NCBI RefSeq assembly: GCF_001750105.1
Contig: NZ_CP014143.1
Span: 1,364,001-1,428,000, forward strand
DNA length: 64,000 nt
Direction: 5' to 3'
DNA from: Microbulbifer aggregans
Lineage (GTDB): Bacteria; Pseudomonadota; Gammaproteobacteria; Pseudomonadales; Cellvibrionaceae
Both the position numbers and the translations under genes were made by a program. Each line of letters opens with the position of its first letter. The first letter of the stretch is position 1. The notes under the pieces were generated by a model, which had not been told where the DNA came from, did not search any database, and worked only from the letters and a program-made list of their open reading frames with translations. Positions 52,942 through 63,580 of the stretch are shown one piece after another.

Positions 52942-54111
52942 ATGAATACCGCTTACCGCACCCTGAATTTCAATCTCGGCGAAGAGATCGATATGTTGCG
53001 CGACATGGTCTACAAATTCTGTCAGGCCGAGCTCGCCCCGCGCGCTGCACAGATCGATGAGGACAACCAGTTTCCCGCCGATATGTGGAAAAAGTTCGGC
53101 GACATGGGCCTGCTGGGCATTACTGTGGAAGAGGAGTTTGGCGGTTCCAATATGGGTTACCTGGCCCACGCAGTCGCCATGGAAGAGATCTCACGCGTAT
53201 CCGCCTCCGTGGGACTTTCTTACGGTGCCCACTCCAATCTGTGCGTAAACCAGATCCGTAAGAACGGTACCCAGGCGCAGAAAGAAAAATACCTGCCCAA
53301 GCTGTGTTCCGGTGAGCATGTCGGCGCACTGGCCATGAGCGAACCCAATTCCGGTTCCGATGTGGTCAGCCTGCAATTGCGCGCAGAGAAAAAGGGGGAT
53401 CGCTTTGTTCTCAACGGTAACAAGATGTGGATCACCAACGGCCCCGACGCGGATACCTATGTGATCTATGCGCGCACTGAGCCGGGTATCAGCTCCGGTG
53501 GTATCACTGCGTTTATCGTCGAGCGTGGCTTCAAGGGATTCTCCCAGGCGCAGAAGCTCGACAAGCTCGGCATGCGTGGCTCCAACACCTGCGAGCTGGT
53601 GTTCGAAGACTGCGAGGTGCCGGAGGAAAACATCCTCGGCGAGCTGAGCGGTGGTGTGCGGGTACTGATGAGTGGTCTCGACTACGAGCGCACCATCCTC
53701 TCCGCCGGTCCGGTCGGCATCATGCAAGCGTGTATGGATGTGGTTGTTCCTTACGTGCACGAGCGCAAGCAGTTCGGCAAGGCCATCGGTGAGTTCCAGT
53801 TGATGCAGGGCAAGCTGGCGGACATGTACGCGGATCTGAGTGCGAGTCGCGCTTTCCTCTACTCGGTGGCGCAGGCCTGTGACCGCGGTGAGGACTCACG
53901 CAAAGATGCTGCGGCAGTGATTTTGTTCACTGCCGAGCGCGCCACGCAGATGGCTCTGCAGGCGATCCAGACCCTGGGCGGTAACGGTTACATTAACGAA
54001 TACCCGACAGGTCGCCTTCTGCGGGATGCCAAACTGTACGAAATCGGTGCCGGCACTTCCGAGGTGCGGCGCATGCTGATCGGTCGTGAGCTGTTCAGCG
54101 AAACGCGTTAA
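52942..54111 (+). CDS. liuA: Isovaleryl-CoA dehydrogenase
   Basis: 389-aa FAD acyl-CoA dehydrogenase, leucine catabolism: isovaleryl-CoA to 3-methylcrotonyl-Co[14 protein letters not shown] (flavin) and the active-site Glu in [10 protein letters not shown] are present; [21 protein letters not shown] is the C-terminal FAD block. Normal length. Confidence 0.95.
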   Translation: MNTAYRTLNFNLGEEIDMLRDMVYKFCQAELAPRAAQIDEDNQFPADMWKKFGDMGLLGITVEEEFGGSNMGYLAHAVAMEEISRVSASVGLSYGAHSNLCVNQIRKNGTQAQKEKYLPKLCSGEHVGALAMSEPNSGSDVVSLQLRAEKKGDRFVLNGNKMWITNGPDADTYVIYARTEPGISSGGITAFIVERGFKGFSQAQKLDKLGMRGSNTCELVFEDCEVPEENILGELSGGVRVLMSGLDYERTILSAGPVGIMQACMDVVVPYVHERKQFGKAIGEFQLMQGKLADMYADLSASRAFLYSVAQACDRGEDSRKDAAAVILFTAERATQMALQAIQTLGGNGYINEYPTGRLLRDAKLYEIGAGTSEVRRMLIGRELFSETR

Positions 54112-54210
54112 TAAACGGGCTGGCGATCATCACCGGAGAGTGGGGTGATGGCCCAGCCGCGAAGACGCCACAAAACGGAAAAGAACTTTGCCAGCAGCAA
54201 GCCAACACCT

Positions 54211-55818
54211 ATGAACCAGCTACAGAGCAAGATCAATACCCGCGACGAAGCCTTCGCAACGAATCGCGAAAAAATGCAGGCAGTGGTTGCGGATCTCAAA
54301 CAAAAACTGGAGACCATCGCCCAGGGCGGTGGGGAGCGAGCGCGGGAGAAGCATCTGTCCCGCGGCAAGCTACTACCCAGAGATCGCATCGATGCGTTGC
54401 TCGACCCGGGCAGCCCCTTCCTGGAATTGTCCCAGCTCGCCGCCTATGACGTTTATGGGGAAGATGTGCCGGCCGCCGGCATCATTACCGGCATTGGCAC
54501 CGTTTCCGGCCAGCCTTGCGTGATCGTCGCCAATGATGCAACGGTGAAAGGCGGTACCTATTACCCCCTGACCGTGAAGAAGCACCTGCGGGCGCAGACC
54601 ATTGCCGACCAGAATAACCTGCCCTGTATTTATCTGGTGGACTCCGGTGGCGCCAACCTGCCGCGACAGGATGAGGTATTCCCGGATCGCGAGCACTTCG
54701 GCCGTATCTTCTACAACCAGGCCAATCTCTCCGCGAAAAATATCCCGCAGATCGCGGTGGTGATGGGCAGCTGTACCGCCGGTGGTGCTTATGTGCCCGC
54801 TATGGCAGACGAGTCCATCATGGTGAAAGAGCAGGCCACCATCTTTCTTGCCGGCCCGCCGCTTGTGAAAGCTGCCACCGGTGAGGAAGTATCGGCGGAG
54901 GAGCTGGGGGGCGCGGAAGTGCACTGCCGCACTTCCGGTGTTTCCGACCACTATGCCAACAATGATGTACACGCGCTGCAACTGGCCCGTCGCTCGGTGG
55001 CACGCCTCAACCGGGTGAAAAATCCCGGCCTGGATATTTGTGAGCCGGTAGAGCCCATCTACCCACCGGAAGAAATTTATGGCGTCGTACCGGCTGACTC
55101 GCGTCAGCCCTATGATGTGCGCGAAATTATCGCCAGGGTGGTGGACGGCTCAGAGTTTGACGAATTCAAAGCTCTCTATGGCACGACACTGGTCACGGGA
55201 TTTGCCCGCATCCAAGGCTACCCGGTGGGTATCGTTGCCAACAACGGCATCCTGTTTGCCGAAAGTGCACAGAAGGGGGCGCACTTCATCGAGCTGTGTG
55301 CACAGCGCAACATCCCGCTGGTATTCCTGCAAAACATCACCGGCTTTATGGTGGGCAAGCAGTACGAGGCCGGTGGTATTGCCAAGCACGGCGCCAAGAT
55401 GGTGACCGCGGTAGCGACGGCCAAAGTGCCGAAAATCACCATCCTGATTGGCGGTTCCTTCGGCGCCGGTAACTACGGCATGTGTGGCCGCGCCTACGAT
55501 CCAAACTTCCTCTTCATGTGGCCCAATGCGCGTATTTCCGTGATGGGGGGTGAACAGGCCGCGGGCGTACTCGCCCAGGTCAAGCGGGACCAGAAAAGTG
55601 CCCGTGGTGAGAGCTGGAGCGAGGAGGACGAACAGGCATTCCGCAAGCCGATCGTCGATACCTACGAACACCAGGGTCACCCTTACTATGCCTCGGCGCG
55701 GCTCTGGGACGACGGCGTTATCGATCCGGCAGATACACGCCGGGTGCTGGGCCTGTGTCTGGCTGCAGCAACCCACAAGGAGCCCGAGGAAACCCGCTTC
55801 GGCGTTTTCCGCATGTAA
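54211..55818 (+). CDS. liuB: 3-methylcrotonyl-CoA carboxylase, carboxyltransferase subunit
   Basis: 535 aa. Beta subunit carrying the crotonase-fold carboxyltransferase; ends FGVFRM as in typical MCC-beta. Blocks [30 protein letters not shown] and [19 protein letters not shown] define the acyl-CoA and carboxybiotin sites. ATG 54211 chosen by comparison with the family's N-terminus ([15 protein letters not shown]); an in-frame GTG/ATG at 54145/54148 would add 21-22 residues. Confidence 0.95.
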   Translation: MNQLQSKINTRDEAFATNREKMQAVVADLKQKLETIAQGGGERAREKHLSRGKLLPRDRIDALLDPGSPFLELSQLAAYDVYGEDVPAAGIITGIGTVSGQPCVIVANDATVKGGTYYPLTVKKHLRAQTIADQNNLPCIYLVDSGGANLPRQDEVFPDREHFGRIFYNQANLSAKNIPQIAVVMGSCTAGGAYVPAMADESIMVKEQATIFLAGPPLVKAATGEEVSAEELGGAEVHCRTSGVSDHYANNDVHALQLARRSVARLNRVKNPGLDICEPVEPIYPPEEIYGVVPADSRQPYDVREIIARVVDGSEFDEFKALYGTTLVTGFARIQGYPVGIVANNGILFAESAQKGAHFIELCAQRNIPLVFLQNITGFMVGKQYEAGGIAKHGAKMVTAVATAKVPKITILIGGSFGAGNYGMCGRAYDPNFLFMWPNARISVMGGEQAAGVLAQVKRDQKSARGESWSEEDEQAFRKPIVDTYEHQGHPYYASARLWDDGVIDPADTRRVLGLCLAAATHKEPEETRFGVFRM

Positions 55819-55867
55819 TGCCCGAGCCTGGAAGTTCTGTCCGGAAATCACCGAACAAGGAAAATTC

Positions 55868-56665
55868 ATGACTGAAAAACTGCTGACCGAAATCGATAGC
55901 GAAGGCGTGGCCACGGTCACCCTGAATCGCCCGGACGTGCACAACGCGTTCGATGATGATCTTATCCGGCAGCTGGGCGAAACCTTCGATCGCCTGTCCC
56001 AGCAGCCCGAGGTCCGAGCGCTGGTGCTGGCTTCCAACGGCAAGAATTTTTCCGCCGGCGCCGACCTCAACTGGATGAAACGCATGGCGGAATACTCCGA
56101 GGAGGACAACCGCCGGGATGCCGCCGCACTGGCGGCCATGCTGCACAAGCTGGACACTTTCCCCGCGCCGACCATCGCCCGGGTACAGGGTGCGGCGTTT
56201 GGCGGCGCGGTGGGCCTGGTGAGCTGTTGCGATATGGCGGTGGCTGCGGAGCGTGCCAGCTTCTGCCTTTCAGAGGTGAAGATTGGCCTGCTGCCCGCCA
56301 CCATCAGCCCCTATGTCATCAATGCCATCGGCGCCCGCCACGCGCGCCGCTACTTCGTCACCGCCGAGCGTTTCAGCGCGCAGCGCGCCCGTGAAATCGG
56401 CCTGGTCTCCGAGGTCTGCCAGGAGGGTGAGCTGGACCTGGAAGTGCAGAAACTGGTGAACACGATTCTCGATAATGGCCCGCGGGCCGTCGCCATGGCC
56501 AAGCAGTTGGCGATGTCCATGTCCAACCGGGTGATCAATGAAGAGTTGCAGGGCCAGACCAGTGCGCTGATTGCAGCGGTGCGGGTCTCCCCGGAAGGGC
56601 AGGAGGGGCTCAGCGCCTTCCTGGAGAAACGGGCGCCCAGCTGGATGGGTAGTGGCGAGGAATAA
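55868..56665 (+). CDS. liuC: Methylglutaconyl-CoA hydratase
   Basis: 265-aa crotonase-fold hydratase: 3-methylglutaconyl-CoA to HMG-CoA. NGKNFSAGADLNWMKRMA gives the oxyanion-hole segment and VQGAAFGGAVGLVSCCD the second. ATG 55868 with AAGG upstream; the frame extends to 55550 but that is inside liuB in another frame. Confidence 0.94.
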   Translation: MTEKLLTEIDSEGVATVTLNRPDVHNAFDDDLIRQLGETFDRLSQQPEVRALVLASNGKNFSAGADLNWMKRMAEYSEEDNRRDAAALAAMLHKLDTFPAPTIARVQGAAFGGAVGLVSCCDMAVAAERASFCLSEVKIGLLPATISPYVINAIGARHARRYFVTAERFSAQRAREIGLVSEVCQEGELDLEVQKLVNTILDNGPRAVAMAKQLAMSMSNRVINEELQGQTSALIAAVRVSPEGQEGLSAFLEKRAPSWMGSGEE

Positions 56666-56680
56666 TTTTTCGGAAGCACC

Positions 56681-58681
56681 ATGATTCGCAAACTGTTAAT
56701 AGCCAATCGCGGCGAAATTGCCTGCCGCATCATCAAGACTGCCCGCCGACTCGGCGTAGCCACCGTTGCCGTCTATTCCGATGCCGATGCCGATGCCCTG
56801 CATGTGCAGCTGGCGGATGAGGCGGTACGCCTGGGCCCGGCACCGGCGAAAGATTCCTACCTGGATGTTGCCAAGGTACTCGAGGCTGCAAAGCGCACCG
56901 GTGCGGATGCCATCCACCCCGGTTACGGTTTCCTGTCGGAAAACGCCGGCTTCTGCCGGGCCTGCCAGGAGGCCGACATTATTTTTGTCGGCCCGCCGGC
57001 GTCCGCGATCGAGGCCATGGGCTCCAAGTCCGCGGCCAAGCGGATCATGGAGGAGGCCAAGGTGCCGCTGGTGCCCGGGTATCACGGTGAGGAACAGGAC
57101 CCCGCAGTACTCGAGGAGCATGCACAGCGCATCGGTTATCCGATTCTGCTGAAGGCGGCCGCCGGTGGCGGCGGCAAGGGGATGCGCCGGGTCGACAGTG
57201 CTGCAGAGTTCCGCAGTGCCTTGGACGCGGCCAAGCGGGAGGCGATGAACGCCTTCAGTGATGACCTGATGCTGCTCGAGCGCTACGTGGTCAGTCCGCG
57301 GCACGTGGAAATCCAGGTGTTCTGTGACCAGCAGGGTGGTGGCGTCTACCTGTTCGAGCGGGACTGCTCGGTCCAGCGTCGCCACCAGAAGGTGGTGGAA
57401 GAGGCGCCCGCGCCCGGCTTGTCCGAGGAGCTCCGTGCCGAGATGGGGGAGGCGGCCCTGCGCGCTGCCCACGCCATCGGCTACGAGGGTGCCGGTACGG
57501 TCGAATTCCTGCTGGATGCCGACGGCCGCTTCTACTTCATGGAAATGAATACCCGCCTGCAGGTGGAGCACCCGGTGACCGAGATGATCTCTGGTCAGGA
57601 TCTGGTGGCCTGGCAATTGGCGGTTGCAGCCGGGGAGCCGCTGCCGAAGCGGCAGGAAGAGCTGGCCATCGACGGCCATGCCTTCGAAGTCCGCATCTAT
57701 GCGGAAGACCCGGACAACAATTTCCTGCCTGCAACCGGCACGCTGGTGCGCCACCGGCCGCCGGAGGCGAGCGAGTCGGTGCGGGTGGATACCGGCGTCC
57801 AGAGCGGTGACGAGATCAGCGTGCACTACGACCCGATGATCGCCAAGCTGATCTGCCACGGTCGCAATCGCCGCGAGGCCCTTGCGAGGCTCGACCGCGC
57901 GCTGGGCCAGTATCAGATCGCCGGGCTGCGCCACAACATCGACTTCCTGCGTCGTGTCATCAATCAGGAAGACTTTGTTGCCGGCCGGGTCAGTACCCAC
58001 TTTATCGAGGACCACGAGGCGGAACTCCTGCAGGCGGAGCGGGTGCTTACTCCGCTCGAGTGTGCCGGCATTGCCGCTTATCTGCACGAGCGCGAAATGC
58101 GCGACCTGAAGGCCTCTGCGCCGCATGCAGACCGGTATTCACCGTGGCACTGCGGCGACAACTGGCGCAGTGGCCTGTCGGCCCGACGCCATCACAACAT
58201 CGATATCCACGGTCGCCATTTCGATCTGGTTACCGAGATGAATGACGGTGTGGTGTCCTGGGAGTGTCCTAGCCTCGGCGAAGCCGGGCGGGGTGAAATC
58301 CGCCTGTTACCGGGCCGCGAACTGGCACTTGTGGACGGGCGCCGGATGAGCTTTGCCTCCGTCGACACCGCAGAGGGCGGGGCCGTATTCGTCGGTGACC
58401 GGCAGGTGGAGTTCCGGGTACTGCCACCGGACCTGGGTGAGGGCGGCCAGCACGCCGAGGGCCTGGAAGCACCGATGAACGGCACCGTGATCGCGCTGCT
58501 GGTGGATCCCGGCAGCCGTGTCGAGGAAGACCAGCCTTTGCTGGTCATGGAGGCGATGAAAATGGAGCACACACTGCGCGCCCCCGCAGCCGGCGTGGTC
58601 CAGCAGTACCTGTGTGCGGCGGGAGATCTGGTGGACGGCGGCAGCCTGCTAATCGATTTCGATACCGAGGAGCAGTCATGA
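56681..58681 (+). CDS. liuD: 3-methylcrotonyl-CoA carboxylase, biotin-carrying subunit
   Basis: 666 aa: biotin carboxylase (N-lobe, ATP-grasp [17 protein letters not shown] with the P-loop, CxxMExN-type [17 protein letters not shown]), then a linker and C-terminal biotinyl domain with Lys627 in MEAMKMEH. Functions with LiuB as a heteromer. 14 bp after liuC; stop overlaps the liuE start (ATGA). Confidence 0.96.
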   Translation: MIRKLLIANRGEIACRIIKTARRLGVATVAVYSDADADALHVQLADEAVRLGPAPAKDSYLDVAKVLEAAKRTGADAIHPGYGFLSENAGFCRACQEADIIFVGPPASAIEAMGSKSAAKRIMEEAKVPLVPGYHGEEQDPAVLEEHAQRIGYPILLKAAAGGGGKGMRRVDSAAEFRSALDAAKREAMNAFSDDLMLLERYVVSPRHVEIQVFCDQQGGGVYLFERDCSVQRRHQKVVEEAPAPGLSEELRAEMGEAALRAAHAIGYEGAGTVEFLLDADGRFYFMEMNTRLQVEHPVTEMISGQDLVAWQLAVAAGEPLPKRQEELAIDGHAFEVRIYAEDPDNNFLPATGTLVRHRPPEASESVRVDTGVQSGDEISVHYDPMIAKLICHGRNRREALARLDRALGQYQIAGLRHNIDFLRRVINQEDFVAGRVSTHFIEDHEAELLQAERVLTPLECAGIAAYLHEREMRDLKASAPHADRYSPWHCGDNWRSGLSARRHHNIDIHGRHFDLVTEMNDGVVSWECPSLGEAGRGEIRLLPGRELALVDGRRMSFASVDTAEGGAVFVGDRQVEFRVLPPDLGEGGQHAEGLEAPMNGTVIALLVDPGSRVEEDQPLLVMEAMKMEHTLRAPAAGVVQQYLCAAGDLVDGGSLLIDFDTEEQS

Positions 58682-59592
58682 GCCCGATGAACTCCGGCCT
58701 GCCCACGCGAGTAAAGATGGTGGAAGTGGGGCCCCGGGATGGCCTGCAGAACGAGAAACAGCCCATCTCCGTCGACACCCGCATCGGCCTGGTAAACCGC
58801 CTGTCCCAGGCCGGGCTGCCGGTCATCGAGGCCGGTAGCTTTGTGAGCCCCAAGTGGGTGCCACAGATGGCCGCCAGTGAAGAAGTCCTCGCCGGCATCG
58901 AGCGCAGAGCGGGTGTGACCTACAGCGCCCTAACTCCCAATCTGAAGGGCTATGAGCGGGCAGTGGAGGCGCGGGCGGATGAGGTGGCCGTGTTCGGCGC
59001 TGCGTCCGAGGCCTTCACGCAGAAGAATATCAACTGCTCGATTGCCGAGAGCCTGGAGCGCTTCGCTCCCCTGCTGGAGCGCGCTGCTGCAGACGGCATC
59101 CCGGTGCGCGGCTACGTATCCTGTGTGCTGGGCTGCCCCTATGAGGGGGAAATCGCACCCGAGAAAGTGGCGGAAGTGAGCGCGGCGCTGCTGGACATGG
59201 GCTGTTACGAGATCTCCCTCGGCGACACCATCGGCGTCGGCACACCGGAGCGGGCCAAGCGCATGATCGAGAAGGTGGCCAGCCGGGTTCCGATGGAAAA
59301 GCTGGCAGTCCACTTCCACGATACCTACGGACAGGCACTGGCCAACCTCTACGCCGCCCTGCAGATGGGTGTGGCCGTGGTGGATTCCGCGGTGGCAGGC
59401 CTGGGGGGGTGTCCCTATGCACGGGGTGCCTCCGGCAATGTAGCCAGTGAGGATGTGCTCTACCTGTTGCAGGGGCTGGGCATCGAAACCGGTGTCGATC
59501 TCGACAAGCTGGTGGCGGCAGGCAACTTTATTTCCGCCGAACTGGGGCGCGAGAGCAATTCCCGCGTGGCGCGGGCGATCTCCCCCGCTTGA
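58678..59592 (+). CDS. liuE: Hydroxymethylglutaryl-CoA lyase
   Basis: 304-aa TIM-barrel lyase: HMG-CoA to acetoacetate plus acetyl-Co[15 protein letters not shown] (metal site), [34 protein letters not shown] and the conserved catalytic Cys in [12 protein letters not shown] are intact. Last gene of liuRABCDE. No strong terminator follows. Confidence 0.96.
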   Translation: MSPMNSGLPTRVKMVEVGPRDGLQNEKQPISVDTRIGLVNRLSQAGLPVIEAGSFVSPKWVPQMAASEEVLAGIERRAGVTYSALTPNLKGYERAVEARADEVAVFGAASEAFTQKNINCSIAESLERFAPLLERAAADGIPVRGYVSCVLGCPYEGEIAPEKVAEVSAALLDMGCYEISLGDTIGVGTPERAKRMIEKVASRVPMEKLAVHFHDTYGQALANLYAALQMGVAVVDSAVAGLGGCPYARGASGNVASEDVLYLLQGLGIETGVDLDKLVAAGNFISAELGRESNSRVARAISPA

Positions 59593-59692
59593 TGGCTCCC
59601 CCTGATTCCTTTGTGGTGGCCGGGCGTTCGCCTTGCCGTCACGGGGAATCTGTTACCATCGGCGCAATCCATTGTTCAGTGCCGTTCTTCCT

Positions 59693-60940
59693 ATGAAATT
59701 ACTCCGCAATCTTCTTCTTTTACTGATCGGGCTTTTGCTGGTGGCCGCTCTGGTGGCGCCGGGCATGATCGGCCCCCGGGTGGAGGATGTCTGGAAACAG
59801 CAGCTGACCAACCTGCAGGGGGCAGAGGCTACCGATTACCAGCGTGGCTGGTTCGGTGCCGAGACGTATACGCGCATCACCGGCAGCGACGGCGCCACCG
59901 AACTGCGCAGTGAGATCCAGCACGGGCCCCTGCTCTTTACTGGCAGCGGACTGCGCCTTGGTGCTGTCTACAGTGTTACCACCGTGGTTCCCGAGCAGCT
60001 CCCGGTGGCTATTCGCACCCAGCTCGAAGCGCTTTATGGCCGCCTCGCCCACAGTCCGCTGCGCCTGGAGACGGTCGTGGGGGTGGATAACACGATCGAG
60101 AACATATTGCGCCTCGAGTCTTTCGTCCGCAGTGACGCTGGTGGGGAAGTACAGTTTGAAGGTGCCGAGCTGCATTTCCATTCCGGCTACAGCGGTGCGC
60201 TGCTGAACGGCACCATCGAGCTGGGCGGGATCCGCCACAGTGCCGGTGGGCAGGAGAAATTCTACAGTGCCCCCGCCAGTGGTGAGGTGAGCATTGTTCC
60301 CGGACGTTCCCTGGAGAGCAGTCTGCAGTGGCCACTGGTGAAGGCCGAGACGGAGTCCGGACCACTGGAGTTGCGCCAGGTGCAGTTGGACCTGGCACTG
60401 ACAATGATCGAGCGTGGCCGCCTGAAACTGGAGAGCCAGTTCGAAGCACCACAGGTGCAGTCCGCGACGCCAGTGAGTGCGGTCAGCCAGCGCATCAGTA
60501 TCCCCGAAGTTGCGCCCGCCGAGCTTGCCCACTACCTGTCACAACTATTACCTGCGTCCGGTGAGCGCGACTGGCCGGTAGTTTTTGGACCGCCCCTCGT
60601 TCTGCAGCAGCAGTTACTGGTGCAGTCAGCCAATGGCCCGATCATGATGGATGCCGATATCAACTGGCGCGGTTTGCGCACCGGCGCACGGCCGGTCAGC
60701 CAGGCTCCGTCCCAGTGGCTGGCACCAATGACTGGCACGATGACCTTTTCTGCTGCCGAGCAGGCTTTGCTGCAGTCGCCGTTGATCGGCCAGGCGCTGT
60801 TGCTGCGCAAATATGGGCTATTGGAAGAAAAAGATGGTGAGTTGCAGATGTTGATGGAGGTCGATCGTGGCGAGCTCAAGGTCAACGGCCAGCCGCTGCC
60901 GCCGGACCTCTTCCTGATGGCGATCACCGGTCAGTTCTGA
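59693..60940 (+). CDS. YdgA/DUF945-family protein
   Basis: 415 aa, one N-terminal TM or signal anchor (about 5-22, LRNLLLLLIGLLLVAALV), followed by a long periplasmic domain. The blocks DYQRGWFGAETYTRIT and GLRLGAVYSVTTVVP agree with DUF945. Family function is unknown. ATG 59693; the frame extends to 59633. A terminator follows. Confidence 0.8.
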   Translation: MKLLRNLLLLLIGLLLVAALVAPGMIGPRVEDVWKQQLTNLQGAEATDYQRGWFGAETYTRITGSDGATELRSEIQHGPLLFTGSGLRLGAVYSVTTVVPEQLPVAIRTQLEALYGRLAHSPLRLETVVGVDNTIENILRLESFVRSDAGGEVQFEGAELHFHSGYSGALLNGTIELGGIRHSAGGQEKFYSAPASGEVSIVPGRSLESSLQWPLVKAETESGPLELRQVQLDLALTMIERGRLKLESQFEAPQVQSATPVSAVSQRISIPEVAPAELAHYLSQLLPASGERDWPVVFGPPLVLQQQLLVQSANGPIMMDADINWRGLRTGARPVSQAPSQWLAPMTGTMTFSAAEQALLQSPLIGQALLLRKYGLLEEKDGELQMLMEVDRGELKVNGQPLPPDLFLMAITGQF

Positions 60941-60965
60941 ACCCGGGCGTGCCCTGAACAATGAC

Positions 60966-60998
60966 AAAAAAGGCCGGCATAGGTAGCCGGCCTTTTTT
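60966..60998. terminator. Intrinsic terminator between the DUF945 gene and the convergent small membrane protein
   Basis: 13-bp stem AAAAAAGGCCGGC/GCCGGCCTTTTTT with ATAGGTA loop; T-runs on both strands. Confidence 0.92.
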
Positions 60999-61016
60999 GT
61001 GGGTGTCAGTGGTGAA

Positions 61017-61370
61017 TCAGTAGGCCGGGCGGTTATCCGCCAGTACTAGCCAGCCGCGAATTACCCGGTATACCACCCAGATCCAGCTGACAGCCAGAAT
61101 CAGGAAGCCCAGGCCAAAGATCCACACGGTTGCCCAGCCCACCACGAACCAGAGAATACTGAACCAGAAGGTGCGGATCTGCCAGCGGAAATGGGATTCG
61201 GCCAGCGTGCCGCGCACGTCCCCGCGCTTCACATAGTTGATGATGACACCGATGAAAAACGGCACCGCAGTAAACAGGCTGATGGCCTGAATCAGATAGA
61301 CCAGGGTGGCCAGATCGCGACCGGATTGTTCGCGGGCTTCTGGGGTTTTTACAGGGTACTGCTCGGACAT
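61017..61370 (-). CDS. Small membrane protein (DUF4870-like)
   Basis: 117 aa with three hydrophobic segments (about 27-48, 68-92 and 93-112). YVKRGDVRGTLAESHFRWQIRTFWFSILW contains the HFRWQIRTFW motif of DUF4870 proteins. ATG 61370 with GAGAGAG upstream; the longer frame to 61391 is less likely. Function unknown. Confidence 0.75.
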   Translation of the reverse strand: MSEQYPVKTPEAREQSGRDLATLVYLIQAISLFTAVPFFIGVIINYVKRGDVRGTLAESHFRWQIRTFWFSILWFVVGWATVWIFGLGFLILAVSWIWVVYRVIRGWLVLADNRPAY

Positions 61371-61442
61371 GGGCTCTCTCGCAACAGACAAAAGGCTATT
61401 GTGCGATCACAGCGGCGCATTGCAAGCCGCATAAACTGGCTT

Positions 61443-62450
61443 TCACCGCAGGGCCCACTCGGTATGCAGATTTTTGCTTTTCCAATCCTGCAGCTGTTGT
61501 ATCGAAACCCGCATCAGGTTGAGCAGTTCGGAGCGCTGCTGTCGGCAGCGTTCCCGCTCGCTATCGATGCCGAGCTGTGTGGACAGGTTGCGCAGGTGAC
61601 CGGCGATTGCGTCCAGCCCGATTTCCCCCGCATTGGCTGCCACCACCAGTGCGAGTTTTTCGGCATCCAGCCAGTGCCGACCGGTCAGGGCGCTGGTGAG
61701 CTCGGTAATTTGTTTGGGCAGGCCGGCGGAGCGGCGGTTGATGAGTTCGGCGAAAGTCTGGTGGCCTAGGGTGTTGCGCTTGCGCTCGAGTGCTTCGAGA
61801 TTGAGCACCTTCAAAGACTGAACCTCGACCGTGTCTGTCATGCCAAGTCGGGGAGCTTGGGTGACCGCCAGTGTCTGCACCTGCCCGAGTCGTTGAATCT
61901 GATCCAGTGAGCGGAGGATGGGTTGCAATTGGGAGCTTGCCCTCTCTGCCAGCATAGCGCTGTCACCCTCGGCGCTGATTGCCAGGCGCTGCAGGCTTTC
62001 TCGCAGGTTTTCCATCGGCCGGCGCAACTGATGGCCAATTACCGCCTGTAAATCCGCTTTGGACTGTTTCAGGTTGCTGATGCGCCTCGTCGCTTCCGAC
62101 AGTTTCTTTTCACGTTCTTTTAGCTCGCGGCCATAGTGACGCAGCTGCCCGTCGAGCCGGTCACGTTCAGATTGAAGCTTATCGAAGCGCTCTTTGGAGG
62201 CTTGGCTCTGCTGGCGTAGCCATAGCCGTAGCCATAGCAGGGCACTGATAGCCAGTGTGACGATCAGAGTGAGCGAGACTCCGACCAGCCAGGTCATTGG
62301 CACCATCCCCGAATTGATATCGGGTGGTGTATGGCCGAGGGATAGGGATGGGACTGTGAGAAAAAAAAGTGCTGCGATGCGCACAGGTAGCGGGGACGTG
62401 AAGGCAGGCGCCCCCACGGAATAATGGCGTTTATTCATCCTTGTCACCAT
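61443..62450 (-). CDS. Orphan membrane protein with a histidine-kinase-like dimerisation helix and a degenerate HPt-like domain
   Basis: 335 aa. A possible first hydrophobic stretch (about 25-40), TM at about 51-75, a coiled coil (about 78-130), then LQAVIGHQLRRPMENLRESL (121-154 region) which matches the HisKA H-box with His140. No ATPase domain (no N, G1, F or G2 boxes) follows. From about 215 the sequence runs LNLEALERKRNTLGHQTFAEL then LDAEKLALVVAANAGEIG (261-278), laid out like an HPt domain, but the phospho-His position is Leu268 and the usual Lys is Ala271. Alternatively only a coiled-coil protein. ATG 62438 is a possible alternative start. Solitary gene next to alaE, unrelated by function. 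Confidence 0.6.
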   Translation of the reverse strand: MVTRMNKRHYSVGAPAFTSPLPVRIAALFFLTVPSLSLGHTPPDINSGMVPMTWLVGVSLTLIVTLAISALLWLRLWLRQQSQASKERFDKLQSERDRLDGQLRHYGRELKEREKKLSEATRRISNLKQSKADLQAVIGHQLRRPMENLRESLQRLAISAEGDSAMLAERASSQLQPILRSLDQIQRLGQVQTLAVTQAPRLGMTDTVEVQSLKVLNLEALERKRNTLGHQTFAELINRRSAGLPKQITELTSALTGRHWLDAEKLALVVAANAGEIGLDAIAGHLRNLSTQLGIDSERERCRQQRSELLNLMRVSIQQLQDWKSKNLHTEWALR

Positions 62451-62727
62451 CTAAACGGGCCAAATCCTGCGGCCCAAAACCGATTTACCGGGTCGAACTT
62501 CTCTGTCAGACCAACGGGTGCTTGATACTGCAATTGAGCGCGCAACTCAAGGGAATTTTGCGCTCGCCCGGCTAGAAGATGCGTTTGTTCTTCTTTGCGG
62601 AACTACAGTCCGCCTGATCTGCCCGTGCATGTTGACCCGCCCTAAAGATAGCTGAACCTGCCGGGTTACCGTGTTGAGGTAACCCATGCAGCGGGACGGG
62701 CACGATTGGGTTGCTCTTGCGGGCGGT

Positions 62728-63231
62728 TTAGGCGAGGGCGCGCCCCTGAATCTGAGGTCGCCGCTTGATCCACTGACGGCGCAGCCAATCTAGATAGACA
62801 CCGTAGGGCCGTCCCATGGCGCCGGCCAGAACCATGAAAGTCATGCTCGCCGTGGCGATTTCCATCCAGCTTGCGCCACCCAGCAACATGTTGGCCGTAT
62901 ACAGCGGCAACTGGAAGCTGAGGAACACGAAAGTGTCCACCAGGTAGGCGTGCAACCGGCCCCGCCCCGGAACCCGGCGGTAGATCCACAGGCGATAGAG
63001 ACCGAATGGGCGTGCGATCAAAGTATTGAAGAATACCGCCAGGAGGCGCACCTGCAGGTGCTCCTGGAAACTCATGCCGGCCAGCAACAGCTCAATGGGA
63101 ATGGCGATAGCCCAGGAAAAGCTGTTCATGGCGAAGATGTCGAGCAGCAGCTCCCGGCGACGGCACAGAGACGGCGCTGGGTACGGTGTTTGCTCGGTTT
63201 CTACGGGTGGTGCAATGATCGGCGGCGACAT
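62728..63231 (-). CDS. alaE: L-alanine exporter AlaE
   Basis: 167 aa, four hydrophobic segments. LLLDIFAMNSFSWAIAIPIELLLAG, MSFQEHLQVRLLAVFFNTLIARPFGLYR and AMGRPYGVYLDWLRR match AlaE (YgaW) in order (given as family blocks). Exports L-alanine when intracellular levels are high. The N-terminal 20 residues (Pro/Thr-rich) are longer than in E. coli. Confidence 0.88.
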   Translation of the reverse strand: MSPPIIAPPVETEQTPYPAPSLCRRRELLLDIFAMNSFSWAIAIPIELLLAGMSFQEHLQVRLLAVFFNTLIARPFGLYRLWIYRRVPGRGRLHAYLVDTFVFLSFQLPLYTANMLLGGASWMEIATASMTFMVLAGAMGRPYGVYLDWLRRQWIKRRPQIQGRALA

Positions 63232-63311
63232 GGGAACAGCTATCTCGTCGGCGTGGTTTCACAATGGCTGGCGATTATATCTACAGTTTGAGCGAATGCT
63301 AGGCTGAGATT

Positions 63312-63341
63312 GTTATAAATTTATTAAAATTAGTATGTAAA
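63312..63341 (-). promoter_or_regulatory. Probable alaE promoter
   Basis: Minus strand TTTACA (63336-63341), 18-bp spacer, TATAAC (63312-63317), about 81 bp before the ATG. Very AT-rich surroundings may act as an UP element. Confidence 0.6.
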
Positions 63342-63541
63342 GTTTGTGTAGATCTCTAAATTATGATGAATTCCCGCTCTTTTCGCCTTGCGGCGTAGCT
63401 CTTTGTTCTAATAAGCCGGCTTTTCTGCCCGCTGGATGGAACAGGAGGTTCAAAGCTGCGAATTAGCCTTGGAGTAGCGCGACATGCAGAAACAGGAGGA
63501 AGAATTTGTCGATTGGGAGCGGGCTGGAGGAATTGATGGTG

Positions 63542-63579
63542 CTCATAACGTCCCCGGGGGAGCCCGGGGACGTTATGAG
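63542..63579. other. 17-bp perfect inverted repeat directly after the ketoacyl synthase stop
   Basis: CTCATAACGTCCCCGGG and its exact reverse complement (63542-63558, 63563-63579) with a 4-nt loop. Neither strand has a T-run after it, so it is a hairpin without the usual terminator tail. Confidence 0.85.
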
Positions 63580-63580
63580 G

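Larger units (their letters stand above)
63232..63580. other. 349-bp intergenic region between alaE and the ketoacyl synthase gene
   Basis: Strongly AT-rich from about 63300 to 63365 (alaE promoter), then a Gly/Glu-poor stretch without a supported gene; short open frames at 63484-63687 and 63506-63700 overlap the synthase in antisense. A 17-bp perfect hairpin occupies 63542-63579. Confidence 0.5.

Noticed and set aside
56696..58126. 476-codon antisense open frame across liuD
   Set aside because: Same cause; liuD is unambiguous on the other strand with intact motifs.
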